A stretch of 64,000 bases of DNA from Magnetominusculus dajiuhuensis (lineage in GTDB: Bacteria > Nitrospirota > Thermodesulfovibrionia > Thermodesulfovibrionales > Magnetobacteriaceae), in assembly GCF_046044395.1 (NCBI RefSeq), contig NZ_JBJUSG010000005.1, positions 1 to 64,000 of the forward strand. The letters run 5' to 3'. The notes below the pieces were generated by a model that had not been told where the DNA came from, ran no database searches, and saw nothing but the letters and a program-made list of their open reading frames with translations. Made by a program: the position numbers and the translations under genes. This document shows, piece after piece, positions 25,601-34,432 of the stretch. The stretch's first letter is position 1. Every line of letters begins with the position of its first letter.

Positions 25601-27460
25601 ATGTGTGGAATAATAGGATACATAGGACATAATAATTCGATAGAGATAACCCTTGAAGGACTAAGGAAACTCGAATACCGGGGGTATGACTCCGCCGGTG
25701 TTGCGTTCATCAGGGAAGACAATGGCCTGATGGAGATAGTCCGCTGTAAAGGGAAGATAAAAGAACTGATGGACAAACCCGCCCTGCAAAGCGTAAAAAG
25801 CAATGTCGCAATAGGTCATACCAGGTGGGCAACCCACGGCGGCCCGTCAGAAATCAACGCCCACCCACACAGGGTGGACGGCATAGCCATCGTACATAAC
25901 GGGATAATAGAAAATTATATCGAACTCAAAAGGGCGCTCATAAAAGAAGGGGCAGTGTTTAACTCCGAAACAGATACCGAGGTCATGTGCCACCTGATAG
26001 CGTCGTTTTACAAAAAGGGCAGCTCATTCGAAGAGTCAGTATTGGAGGCAATAAAACTCCTGCACGGCTCATACGCGGTAAACGTGATATGTGAAAAAGA
26101 ACAGGGCAAGATAATATGCGCCAAAAAGGACAGCCCGCTTGTCATTGGCCTGGGCGACGGGGAGTTTTTTAGCGCCTCAGACGTGCCGGCCTTTTTGAGC
26201 CACACACGCGACGTCATCTTCATGGAGGACGGCGAGATGGCAGTCCTTACAAGAGAAGGCGTGATAATACACGATGCGGCGGGTTCGTTAGTACACAGAG
26301 AACCGGTAAAGATAACCTGGAGCCCATCAATGGCGGAAAAGGGCGGCTACCGGCATTTTATGCTCAAGGAGATATTTGAACAGCCCCGCGCCATCGCGGA
26401 TACAATAACAGGCCGCGCCAATCTCAGCACTGGAACTGTTAATTTGTACGAATTTGGACTTAGCGAAGATGAGATAAGGTCAACAAAGAAGATATTCATA
26501 GTCGCCTGCGGCACATCATGGCACGCCGCCCTGTGCGGCAAGTACATGATAGAGGAATTGGCGGGGATACCTGTGGAGGTTGACATCGCCTCAGAGTTTC
26601 GCTACCGTAGGCCGATAATAGGCGTAGGCGATTTATTTATCGCCATAACGCAATCAGGCGAGACAGCGGACACACTTGCCGCCCTCAAAGAGGCAAAGAG
26701 GCGTGGCGCTAAGACCCTGGCCATATGTAACGTGGTAGGCAGCACCGCCTCAAGGGAATCCGATTACGTGTTTTATACACATTCCGGGCCTGAAATCGGC
26801 GTGGCCTCCACGAAGGCGTTTGTAACCCAACTGGTGTCGCTGTATTTGTTGTCCATCGCACTGGATATAAAGTCTGTGGCAAGTGTGGGGCGGCAGTTGT
26901 CCGCACAGTTGTTTAAAGAAGGCCCGTCGGACTTAGATGAGCTTCTTCATATCCCCGCCCTGTTAGAGACCGTCCTCATAGCCGACGCCGAGATAGAGAA
27001 AATAGCGCGGCAGTTGTCCAAATCCACCGGCTTTCTGTTTTTAGGCCGTGGAATTCTCTTTCCTATTGCCCTTGAAGGGGCGCTGAAACTAAAGGAAATC
27101 TCCTACATACACGCCGAGGGCTACCCTGCCGGTGAGATGAAACACGGCCCGATTGCCCTTATAGACGAGGGCCTGCCGGTTGTCATTCTCCTATCGAAAG
27201 ATACACTGTACGAAAAGGTCATATCGAATATCCAGGAGGTAAAATCAAGGGGCGGCAAGACGGTGGTTATCTCAAACGAGGACGACGACGGGGTCAGGGA
27301 GTTGTCTGATTACTTTTTATTAGTGCCGCGCTCAAATAGATTCCTCGACGCGATTGTCATGGCGCTGCCGCTGCAGCTCCTGGCATACCACATAGCGGTA
27401 ATAAGAGGCTGCGACGTTGACCAGCCGAGAAACCTGGCCAAGAGCGTAACTGTGGAATAA
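25601..27460 (+). CDS. glmS: Glucosamine-6-phosphate synthase GlmS
   Basis: A 619-residue glutamine:fructose-6-phosphate amidotransferase. The catalytic cysteine is Cys2 in MCGIIGYIG; the glutaminase domain has GHTRWATHG; two SIS domains follow with SQSGETADT; the C-terminus ends DQPRNLAKSVTVE, the canonical tail. It supplies glucosamine-6-phosphate to the pathway continued by GlmU. No glmS ribozyme is seen; the upstream gap is only 16 bases. Confidence 0.97.
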   Translation: MCGIIGYIGHNNSIEITLEGLRKLEYRGYDSAGVAFIREDNGLMEIVRCKGKIKELMDKPALQSVKSNVAIGHTRWATHGGPSEINAHPHRVDGIAIVHNGIIENYIELKRALIKEGAVFNSETDTEVMCHLIASFYKKGSSFEESVLEAIKLLHGSYAVNVICEKEQGKIICAKKDSPLVIGLGDGEFFSASDVPAFLSHTRDVIFMEDGEMAVLTREGVIIHDAAGSLVHREPVKITWSPSMAEKGGYRHFMLKEIFEQPRAIADTITGRANLSTGTVNLYEFGLSEDEIRSTKKIFIVACGTSWHAALCGKYMIEELAGIPVEVDIASEFRYRRPIIGVGDLFIAITQSGETADTLAALKEAKRRGAKTLAICNVVGSTASRESDYVFYTHSGPEIGVASTKAFVTQLVSLYLLSIALDIKSVASVGRQLSAQLFKEGPSDLDELLHIPALLETVLIADAEIEKIARQLSKSTGFLFLGRGILFPIALEGALKLKEISYIHAEGYPAGEMKHGPIALIDEGLPVVILLSKDTLYEKVISNIQEVKSRGGKTVVISNEDDDGVRELSDYFLLVPRSNRFLDAIVMALPLQLLAYHIAVIRGCDVDQPRNLAKSVTVE

Positions 27461-27476
27461 AATAATATAACTAAAA

Positions 27477-27562
27477 TATGGTGAAATTTGTTATTATAAG
27501 AGTTCCGGGAGTTGGGAGGAATGACAGAGGATTTTGCGTTAGACAAGTTGAGTGGGCAGTAA
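27477..27562 (+). pseudogene. Partial duplication of helicase gene start (13-codon frame)
   Basis: About 80 bases beginning with GGTGAAATTTGTTAT at 27479 repeat, with changes, the leader and first codons of the helicase gene starting 27631 (second copy from about 27598). The first copy has a GGGAGG and an ATG at 27521, encodes MTEDFALDKLSGQ and stops at 27562. Ten of its 13 residues equal the helicase start. It is a duplication remnant that may be translated as a short leader peptide. Confidence 0.65.
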
Positions 27563-27630
27563 GGGCTTAATGGTGCAGCAGAAATAAAACTAAATCAAGG
27601 TGAAATTTGTTATCATAGGAGTTAGAGGAA

Positions 27631-29736
27631 ATGACAAAGAATCTTGCGTTAGATAAGTTAAGCGAGCAACAAGAGGCAGCCATAGATTATATGGACGGCC
27701 CGGTGCTTGTCTTAGCGGGGGCAGGGTGTGGAAAGACTCAGCTCATAACCCACAAATATGCCCACCTTTACAACAAAGACAAGAAAAAGTACGGTTCCAT
27801 GCTTGCGGTAACGCTCACAAATAAGGCAGCCGATGAGATGAGAGACCGGATTGCCTGCGAGATAGGCGGCGACCCCGGCAACAATCTCAAGGGTGCATGG
27901 GTAGGGACATTTTACTCACAGTGCAATCGCATACTGCTAAAGGAGAAGGCCTCCATTGGGATTACGGAGGATTATGTAATATATGACACTGAGGACCAGT
28001 GCAGGCTGATTCGCCATATTCTCAACGATATGAAACTCTACGAGGCCCTGTACAAGGGCATTTCCAGCAAGATACGATACTTCAAATCCTCACTCCTGAC
28101 CCCCGACGAGCTGCTCAGTACGTATAGCAATTTCGATTTCGACGAAAAACTCCTGAAGGTCTATGTCCGCTATCAGGACGAGATGAGAAAGACAAACGCC
28201 CTTGACTACGACGATTTAATCTCATACACAATAAGGTTATTTGAAGAACATCCGGAGATTTTAGGCACGTATCGCGAGATATTTTCCTACATACTGGTTG
28301 ATGAATTTCAGGATACCACCTATGCCCAGTACCAGTTCCTTAAACTGCTTGCCGGTGACAACATCTTCGTGGCTGGCGACGATGACCAGACTATTTATAA
28401 GTCCCGTGAGTTTGAGGCGGGGAATATATTGACAAAGTATGAGACTGATTTTGCAAATACGAAGCTCCTGAGGCTTGAGCAGTCATTCAGGTGTACGCAA
28501 AACATACTGCAAGTCTCCGGCAGTGTCATATCAAAAAACACATACAGAAAACCTAAACTCCTGTGGACAGACAAAAAAGCCGGCGAGAAGGTGTGCCACT
28601 ACTGGTTCATGTCCGAGGAGGATGAGGCTAAGTATATAGCGAAAAACATAAAGGACCTCTATCTGAAGGGGAATTATTCGTACAGCGACATCGCTATTCT
28701 CTACAGGGTGAACCTCCAGTCGAGGGTAATTGAGGAGGCACTAAAAAACGAGAGGATACCGTTTAAGATAATAGGCAGCACTGCGGTTTACCACAAAAGG
28801 GAGACCAAGGATTTAATCTCATACTTACGGATGATATGGAACAAGGACGACAACGTCAGCCTTAGGTGGATTATAAACCAACCCAACAGGGGAATTACCG
28901 CCAACTCACTGAATAAGATAGAAAACGAGGCAAAAAAAGAGGGCATAAGCCTGTACAAGGCCATCGTAAAGCTCTGCACAGGGAAGGGATTTTCCTCCGC
29001 GATAAAGGAAAAACTCGCTAATTTCCTGTCGCTGCTCGACGTGCTTTCCGAAAAAAAGGATATTACCCTTTCCCAAGGGATAAAGCTGGTTTCTACTCAC
29101 ACCAGCTTTATAGAGGCCCTTGACGAAGGCTCATTAAACGACATCTCAGAGATAATGTTCCGCTCAGGAAATCTGCCATTAGGCGAATTTCTCGCAAACG
29201 TATCTCTCACCACCGCCAACGACGACGTCAGGAGCAGCAGCGCCGTATCCCTGATGACCCTGTATAACGTCAAGGGGATGGAATTCCCCGTTGTGTTTAT
29301 AAGCGGTCTTGAAGACGGCCTTATTCCATATTTTAAGGCAACAGAGACTAATGAAGAGCTGGACGAAGAGAGACGGCTTTTTTATCTCGGAATGACCCGC
29401 GCCAAGGACATCTTATTTATGACCGGTGCAAGGAAGCGGCGGTTATACGCCAAGTTTCAGAATCAGGAACCCTCGCGTTTCCTGAAGGACATCCCCAAGG
29501 ACTGCTGCCTGTGGATAGAGAAAAACGCCATCCCGGCAAACGCGTCCTCCAAGGTGCCGCTGCCCCCTGTGGAATTCCCATATAACACGGGATGCCGCGT
29601 AAAACACCCCAAATGGGGAATCGGCGTTATCAGGGATTGTTACGGCGAGAAAAACGACATCAAGGTAACAGTGAATTTCCCCGAAATAGGGGTGAAGCGG
29701 CTGGCGCTGAAGTATGCGAATCTGGAGAAAATATAG
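27631..29736 (+). CDS. UvrD/PcrA-type DNA helicase
   Basis: A 701-residue superfamily 1A helicase. Motif I is AGAGCGKTQ, motif II VDEFQDT, motif III GDDDQTIY; the later motifs include LYNVKGMEFPVVF and ERRLFYLGMTRAKD. The C-terminal RVKHPKWGIGVI is the tudor-like domain of PcrA/UvrD. It unwinds DNA in repair and removes blocking complexes. gatC starts directly at the next base after the stop. Confidence 0.93.
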   Translation: MTKNLALDKLSEQQEAAIDYMDGPVLVLAGAGCGKTQLITHKYAHLYNKDKKKYGSMLAVTLTNKAADEMRDRIACEIGGDPGNNLKGAWVGTFYSQCNRILLKEKASIGITEDYVIYDTEDQCRLIRHILNDMKLYEALYKGISSKIRYFKSSLLTPDELLSTYSNFDFDEKLLKVYVRYQDEMRKTNALDYDDLISYTIRLFEEHPEILGTYREIFSYILVDEFQDTTYAQYQFLKLLAGDNIFVAGDDDQTIYKSREFEAGNILTKYETDFANTKLLRLEQSFRCTQNILQVSGSVISKNTYRKPKLLWTDKKAGEKVCHYWFMSEEDEAKYIAKNIKDLYLKGNYSYSDIAILYRVNLQSRVIEEALKNERIPFKIIGSTAVYHKRETKDLISYLRMIWNKDDNVSLRWIINQPNRGITANSLNKIENEAKKEGISLYKAIVKLCTGKGFSSAIKEKLANFLSLLDVLSEKKDITLSQGIKLVSTHTSFIEALDEGSLNDISEIMFRSGNLPLGEFLANVSLTTANDDVRSSSAVSLMTLYNVKGMEFPVVFISGLEDGLIPYFKATETNEELDEERRLFYLGMTRAKDILFMTGARKRRLYAKFQNQEPSRFLKDIPKDCCLWIEKNAIPANASSKVPLPPVEFPYNTGCRVKHPKWGIGVIRDCYGEKNDIKVTVNFPEIGVKRLALKYANLEKI

Positions 29737-30030
29737 ATGGCGGATAAGATAACAGAAAGGGATGTAACGCACATAGCCGCACTATCGCGCCTAAAGTTGA
29801 GCGCTGAGGAAACCGGTATGCTTGGCAGGCAGTTAAATGATATCCTGTTGTACATTGAAAAACTCAACGAGCTGGACACCACAGGCATTGAGCCGACATC
29901 ACACATACTTCCTCTGAAAAACATCTACCGTGAAGACCACACAGAGACACCGCTTGACAGAGGCGCCGCCCTCTCAAATGCCCCCGACAAGACCGAACGC
30001 TTCTATAAGGTAGCCCGAATTATTGAGTAA
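29737..30030 (+). CDS. gatC: Asp/Glu-tRNA amidotransferase subunit C
   Basis: A 97-residue GatC, with VTHIAALSRLKLSAEE, LNDILLYIEKLNELDT and the C-terminal F-Y-KVARIIE, all typical. It stabilises GatA in the complex that amidates misacylated tRNAs. No gatA or gatB follows in this window; the other subunits must be encoded elsewhere. The start codon abuts the helicase stop. Confidence 0.93.
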   Translation: MADKITERDVTHIAALSRLKLSAEETGMLGRQLNDILLYIEKLNELDTTGIEPTSHILPLKNIYREDHTETPLDRGAALSNAPDKTERFYKVARIIE

Positions 30031-30049
30031 CGGGCCAAAGATTAACAAC

Positions 30050-30105
30050 AAAGATTAAAGACGAAGGGGGGTAACCCCCCTTCACCCGTATTTCGCACCG
30101 GGCTG
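30050..30105. repeat. Dispersed hairpin repeat, copy A (partial)
   Basis: GATTAAAGACGAAGGGGGG-TAA-CCCCCCTTCACCCGTATTT is closely similar to copies B, C and D of the family. Only the first hairpin is kept. It sits between convergent gatC and the DUF1460 gene and probably ends transcription from both sides. Confidence 0.7.
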
Positions 30106-30106
30106 T

Positions 30107-30853
30107 TTAAAACCTCGTAACTTTGATACCGACAAAGGACATTTGTCTGACATAATCCTCAAAGGGGAGTTCTTTTACATAGCTTGGCGTTTGTGCGTTT
30201 TTCCTGCCGCTAGCGTGAATGAGATAGACCTTGCCGCCTTCTTTTTTTATAATCCCCAGGTGGGCAACGATTTCACCAACGACGCGTTTCTCAACGGCCT
30301 TGATAAAATAGATGATGTCGCCACTGTTTAGTTTGTCTATTGAATCAATAATGGCGTCTTTTGGGAGAATCTCCGTGGACTCAATCCCCCGCGCACCCTT
30401 TATCTTGACCGCAGTGCCGATTTCTGCGGTAATGTCCTTCCCCCATTTGCCGCTTAAGATCATGTCCTCGGCATATTCAAACCTATCATCATAGTTTGTT
30501 ACCTTGCCTGCCTCATCAAGTGTGCCGAGGCCCTTGAAGCGCAACCTCAGGGCAGCGTTTACCGCCCCATCAGGGGTGACTCCGCTGGATAGTTCCACCG
30601 CCCTGAACGTGTGGTACATGCAGTCAACCGCGCCGTCATATACAATGACCTTGTTACGCACATACGCGCCAAGCGGGTCTGTGTCATAGGGGGTGCCAAC
30701 AAACTGCTCCGCCCAAAAGGCAATCCTCTGCCCTAATGGCAGCCCCGAAATACTCTCCTGTGTCTTTGATATGTTGTCCGGCGTCCCAACAAACGCCCCG
30801 GCTGAGGCCGCCGCCATAAGAAAGAGGATGAGAAATAACAATATCCTTCGCAT
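30107..30853 (-). CDS. DUF1460 family secreted protein (NlpC/P60-like amidase fold)
   Basis: About 248 residues with a signal peptide (MRRILLFLILFLMAAASAGA) and a DUF1460 domain: FVGTPYDTDPLG, VDCMYHTF with the conserved cysteine, and a late histidine in HASGRKN. DUF1460 proteins resemble papain-like N-acetylmuramoyl-L-alanine amidases. I chose the third in-frame ATG (30853), because the two upstream ones lie in an 18-base tandem duplication (30850-30888) that only adds MILYDMRLILYD before the signal peptide. Confidence 0.75.
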   Translation of the reverse strand: MRRILLFLILFLMAAASAGAFVGTPDNISKTQESISGLPLGQRIAFWAEQFVGTPYDTDPLGAYVRNKVIVYDGAVDCMYHTFRAVELSSGVTPDGAVNAALRLRFKGLGTLDEAGKVTNYDDRFEYAEDMILSGKWGKDITAEIGTAVKIKGARGIESTEILPKDAIIDSIDKLNSGDIIYFIKAVEKRVVGEIVAHLGIIKKEGGKVYLIHASGRKNAQTPSYVKELPFEDYVRQMSFVGIKVTRF

Positions 30854-30889
30854 GTCATATAATATCAAACGCATATCATATAATATCAA

Positions 30890-31080
30890 AAAACGGGGGA
30901 ATACGGCAATCTGCTGTCATTAAAAAATAGCTAACGTCGCTACAAAATAATTCAAGCTCAGCGTTGTCATAACGCAACAGCGTTGTTACATATGAGTAAC
31001 AGGCTTATTACATATGAGTAACATTAAGATGTTACATTGTTGTAACACTATATAATATATTATTTAATTGATTATTTTTG
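30890..31080. other. AT-rich regulatory intergenic region
   Basis: No gene is supported. The region holds the three GTTAC-N6-GTAAC palindromes and leads into the promoter at 31081. On the left it must include the promoter of the DUF1460 gene, but I see no clear match. Confidence 0.5.
30985..31046. promoter_or_regulatory. Three GTTAC-N6-GTAAC operator palindromes
   Basis: GTTAC-ATATGA-GTAAC (30985-31000), ATTAC-ATATGA-GTAAC (31007-31022) and GTTAC-ATTGTT-GTAAC (31031-31046). The half-sites and the six-base spacer are identical to the pair at 21463-21497. They end 34 bases before the -35 of a strong promoter. Confidence 0.75.
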
Positions 31081-31108
31081 TTGACAAAAAAATAATATTA
31101 TGTATAAT
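31081..31108 (+). promoter_or_regulatory. Strong promoter of the tandem membrane-protein operon
   Basis: TTGACA at 31081-31086 and TATAAT at 31103-31108, both perfect, with a 16-base spacer. The transcript would have a leader of about 200 bases before the first gene, without an obvious structure. Confidence 0.75.
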
Positions 31109-31322
31109 ACAAACATAGATTGTCAGCATGGCTGGAAGAGTTGGTTGAAGACAGTGTGTGCGTAGAGGAAGGATAGGGGAATGGAAGGTACAAACCAGGC
31201 AGCGGGTACGGTATTTTGCAAATAAATTCTAAAGGGGGTTGGCCTTGCCCATAATACCAGTCGTGTACTGGAGGCGAAATCCTCATTCAAACGGTAGCTG
31301 GTCTCTGCGCGGGGGAGCCAGA

Positions 31323-31904
31323 GTGAATACGCCCTCCAGCAATTTTGAATTATTGGACTTTTATCGCAACGAGATAAAGCATGAGTTCAACTTATTAGGG
31401 CTGAGAATGGGCTGGTATTTGCTAGGTCAATCTTTTTTGATTTCTGCTTTTGCTGTTTGTCTTGATCCCAAGTATTCTACACCGCCTACTTCCGAAACTT
31501 GGTTTTTGTATGTGATAGCCGCCCTCGGCTTCGTTACCTCTGCGATGATTATTCCGTCCCTTGAGGGGGCACATGTCACTGCGAATAGATATATAAATAA
31601 AAAACGCCGCCTTTTAAGCCAACACCACGATGAATTGAAAGAGCGCAAAATTGAGCGTGATGATTTTTTTGATGATTATTTTATCAGAGATGATGTTATT
31701 CATGAATATAGTTTGCTTTTCTCGCGCGCCATTCCTTGTGTTTTCTTAATATTATGGCCAGAAATTGGTATTTACAAATGCTGTAAATTTTCAACGTGTA
31801 AGTGGACACTGATGATCGTCGTTGGTTTCGGGTTGTTTGCAGCCTTCATGGTGTTTCTATACAAGTGGAGTGCGATAGTAATCAAAAATAAGGAGGCATT
31901 ATGA
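31323..31904 (+). CDS. Unknown membrane protein (paralogue 1)
   Basis: About 193 residues from a GTG at 31323, preceded by GGGGGAG; a TTG at 31239 would add 28 residues without support. After an N-terminal helix (FYRNEIKHEFNLLGLRM) it has two membrane segments (about 33-51 and 63-80), a charged cytoplasmic-type helix region, and two further hydrophobic segments. The next gene encodes a paralogue sharing the RMxWYxLxQSFLI core. Unknown family; the helix plus two-TM hairpin recalls small conflict-system effectors but I cannot confirm this. Confidence 0.65.
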   Translation: MNTPSSNFELLDFYRNEIKHEFNLLGLRMGWYLLGQSFLISAFAVCLDPKYSTPPTSETWFLYVIAALGFVTSAMIIPSLEGAHVTANRYINKKRRLLSQHHDELKERKIERDDFFDDYFIRDDVIHEYSLLFSRAIPCVFLILWPEIGIYKCCKFSTCKWTLMIVVGFGLFAAFMVFLYKWSAIVIKNKEAL

Positions 31905-32446
31905 CTGAAGAGCGTAGAGATAATATTGACCTTTTTAAGTATTATGGAGAACAGAAGAAGGTTGAACATGAATTATTAACACATAGAATGAGCTGGTATA
32001 TGTTAAGTCAATCCTTTCTAATTATCTCTTTTACCACTTGTCTTGGGCACACAGTTCCTCCTGTAAATTATTTTTTATACATAATTCCCATACTCGGTTT
32101 CTCAACCACCCTACTTATTTGGCCAGCTATTTATGGTGCGATAACAACCATAAACATGTGGCATGATAAGAAATACAAATTCATAAAGCAGTTGATATTG
32201 GATTGCAAAACTGGTTGCAAAATGGGTTGCAGAAGGTGGTGCAGAACAGGAAGGTGCCCTGAAATAGGAGCCCATACAATCGATCGCCATTATCTTTCAA
32301 TCTCACCCACAGCCGTAGAAAGACGGGATGATATTCATCTAAATAGTCTTCTATTTGCGAAATATCATCCTCTGATTTTCTTGATATTATGGTTAGGGGT
32401 TCTTATTATGGATGGCTACGGCCTCTTTGACAAAGGCTGGCTTTAA
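31901..32446 (+). CDS. Unknown membrane protein (paralogue 2, Cys-rich loop)
   Basis: 181 residues; the start overlaps the previous stop (ATGA) and has GGAGG upstream. The N-terminal half parallels the previous protein: HELLTHRMSWYMLSQSFLI followed by two membrane segments. The middle loop contains five cysteines within 18 residues (CKTGCKMGCRRWCRTGRC), built from short repeated codons, absent from paralogue 1. A last hydrophobic segment lies near residues 155-170. Function unknown. The DNA is AT-rich relative to the neighbouring housekeeping genes. Confidence 0.65.
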   Translation: MTEERRDNIDLFKYYGEQKKVEHELLTHRMSWYMLSQSFLIISFTTCLGHTVPPVNYFLYIIPILGFSTTLLIWPAIYGAITTINMWHDKKYKFIKQLILDCKTGCKMGCRRWCRTGRCPEIGAHTIDRHYLSISPTAVERRDDIHLNSLLFAKYHPLIFLILWLGVLIMDGYGLFDKGWL

Positions 32447-32461
32447 TAATCTGACGCCCCA

Positions 32462-33298
32462 TCAGCCGGTATAAATAGCACATGACTTACAGATGTTGTC
32501 ATCACGCATGGCACCACACGCCCCTGATATGCCGTGGTGGCACAGGGCGAAGTCGTATTTGAGCGGGTCGTCAGGGTCGAGGCGCCTCAGGGCCTCTGTT
32601 ATCTGCACGGCCGTCTTCCAGTCGTTACCCTTTCGATTTGTCAGGCCAAGGCACCGTGAGATCCTTGCAATATGCGTATCAAGGGGGATGATGAGCGAGT
32701 TTTTGGGGATTTCTGTCCATATGCCAAGGTCAATGTCGGCGTCTCTGACCATCCAGCGCAGAAACATATTAAATCGCTTACACGCCCCACCCTTATATGG
32801 CGATGGAAAGAGCTGGCGCAACCCCGGTGGTTTGACGTTACTGCCATAGACTGCCGATGTGTTTGTTGAGAGCATACCATCAGAAAATTCCCCCAGCCCC
32901 TCATATATTGAGCCATGAAATGATCGCATGAAGGCGTTTTTTATTGAGCCGTGTGTGACTATCGCCCTGTGCAGGATGTAAATAAAGGCGATTATGTCCT
33001 CGTTTTTGTTAAACCTGTACGAAATCCCCGAAAAGAGCCACGCCTGGCGCTTTATGTCAAACTCCCGCAGAAAATCCGCCGGACTTGACCCCATCATAGA
33101 GAGGATTTTCCCTATTACCGGCTTAAACAGTTCTACTTTACCGTAGGCAAGGCAGGCCGCTATAAGACCAGCCGCCTCTATATCTTGCCGGTAGGTACAT
33201 CGGCGCGGGAACTCAATAGGGTCATTATTAACCCTTTCGCCGAAATCGAATGTTGAATAAAACCCGTCAAGGAGGGTTTTAAGGTTTCCCGATGCCAT
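32462..33298 (-). CDS. TIGR02757 (DUF2400) family protein
   Basis: A 278-residue protein of the TIGR02757 family: DPIEFPRRCTYRQDIEAAGLIAACLAYG at the N-terminus, FKRFNMFLRWMVR-type and LIIPLDTHIARISR segments, and four C-terminal cysteines (CHHGISGACG, CKSC) that may bind an iron-sulphur cluster. The fold is related to HhH-GPD DNA glycosylases. Its 5' end overlaps ruvC by 20 bases, which suggests a link to DNA metabolism. Exact activity unknown. Confidence 0.82.
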   Translation of the reverse strand: MASGNLKTLLDGFYSTFDFGERVNNDPIEFPRRCTYRQDIEAAGLIAACLAYGKVELFKPVIGKILSMMGSSPADFLREFDIKRQAWLFSGISYRFNKNEDIIAFIYILHRAIVTHGSIKNAFMRSFHGSIYEGLGEFSDGMLSTNTSAVYGSNVKPPGLRQLFPSPYKGGACKRFNMFLRWMVRDADIDLGIWTEIPKNSLIIPLDTHIARISRCLGLTNRKGNDWKTAVQITEALRRLDPDDPLKYDFALCHHGISGACGAMRDDNICKSCAIYTG

Positions 33299-33776
33299 AG
33301 AGTTCCGTCATGTTAAGGTGTGTAAGGGCGAGGGCGAGCGCGTCTGAGCTGTCTGGTGACAGCGCGATGTCTATATGTAAAATCGCCTTTATCATGGCCA
33401 TTACCTGCGATTTCTCCGCCCTGCCGTAGCCCGTTAACGCCTTTTTCACCTCAAGCGGGCTGTATTCAAACACGGGGATGCCAACAACCGACGCCGAAAG
33501 CAGCGCCACCCCACGCGCATGTCCGAGGCTTAGGGCGGCCTTAATGTTGCTTGCAAAGAATATCTTCTCAACCACGGCCTCATCGGGGCTATATGTGTCT
33601 ATCGCCTCCCTCAGCCCCTCGTATACGCGTTTTAATCTCTTTGGGAGCGGCTGCCCCTTAGGGACGGCTATCTCTCCTGATGCCACATAGACGATTGACT
33701 TGCCCTCTTTTCTCAGCACTCCGTAGCCGCACACGATACTGCCCGGGTCAATGCCGATTGCCGTCTTAATGGACAT
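33279..33776 (-). CDS. ruvC: Holliday junction resolvase RuvC
   Basis: A 165-residue RuvC. The RNase H-like active site has the first aspartate in AIGIDPGS, a glutamate in AVVEKIFF, and late acids in SPDSSDALALALTHL. It cleaves Holliday junctions during recombination. No ruvA or ruvB is adjacent; gmhA lies 9 bases upstream and TIGR02757 overlaps downstream. Confidence 0.95.
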   Translation of the reverse strand: MSIKTAIGIDPGSIVCGYGVLRKEGKSIVYVASGEIAVPKGQPLPKRLKRVYEGLREAIDTYSPDEAVVEKIFFASNIKAALSLGHARGVALLSASVVGIPVFEYSPLEVKKALTGYGRAEKSQVMAMIKAILHIDIALSPDSSDALALALTHLNMTELYGIGKP

Positions 33777-33785
33777 GCTGTTTAT

Positions 33786-34400
33786 TTACGATTTAGCCGC
33801 GCTTACGGCCTGCTTTGTCTTCTTTGCGGGAAACTCAAACAGTATCGTCTCCACAAGTTCACATATCACATGCCCAATCGTTATATGAGTTTCCTGGATG
33901 CGCGCGGCGTCCTCCGATGGCACAATAAAGGCAATTGTGGATTTCTCCGCGAATTTTATCCCCTTAGCCCCTGTGAAGGCAATCACCGTGAGTTTCTTTT
34001 TTTTTGCCGCGTCAACGGCCTTCAATACATTTTTTGAGCCGCCGCTTGTGCTTATCGCAATAACAACATCCCCTGTGTCGGCGATGCTCTTTACCTGACG
34101 GGCGAATATGTCGGAAAAGTCGTAGTCATTGGCAATTGAGGTCAGCACGGCCATATCTGTGTTGAGGGCAATGGCGGGAAGGCCGGGGCGCTCACGCTTG
34201 AATCTGTTTATGAATTCGGCGGCGATATGAGAGGCGTCGCTTGAGGAGCCACCGTTGCCAAACAGCAGGAGTTTCCTGCCCTTACTGAAGGCGTCGGCGA
34301 TAGTCCTGGCTGCCTCGGCTACCTTTTCGGAGTTTTCGTTAAAAAACCTCTCCTTTACGGCAATACTCTCTCTTACTATTTTTAAGATTGTCTCATTCAT
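33786..34400 (-). CDS. gmhA: Sedoheptulose-7-phosphate isomerase GmhA
   Basis: About 204 residues with an SIS domain (LLFGNGGSSSDASHIAAEF, STSGGSKNVLKA, and QETHITIGHVICELVE with the catalytic E/H pair). It converts sedoheptulose-7-phosphate to heptose-7-phosphate, the first step of LPS inner-core heptose synthesis. GmhB and the heptosyltransferase are found fused at 42343-43857. The start may alternatively be a GTG at 34412. Confidence 0.92.
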   Translation of the reverse strand: MNETILKIVRESIAVKERFFNENSEKVAEAARTIADAFSKGRKLLLFGNGGSSSDASHIAAEFINRFKRERPGLPAIALNTDMAVLTSIANDYDFSDIFARQVKSIADTGDVVIAISTSGGSKNVLKAVDAAKKKKLTVIAFTGAKGIKFAEKSTIAFIVPSEDAARIQETHITIGHVICELVETILFEFPAKKTKQAVSAAKS

Positions 34401-34432
34401 ATTGTTTATCACCCCCTATTTCTCCCCTTGCG

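Noticed and set aside
31109..31322. Possible structured RNA in the ~200-base leader of the tandem membrane-protein operon
   Set aside because: I could draw only short imperfect helices and no terminator, so there is nothing to support a riboswitch or retron-type RNA.
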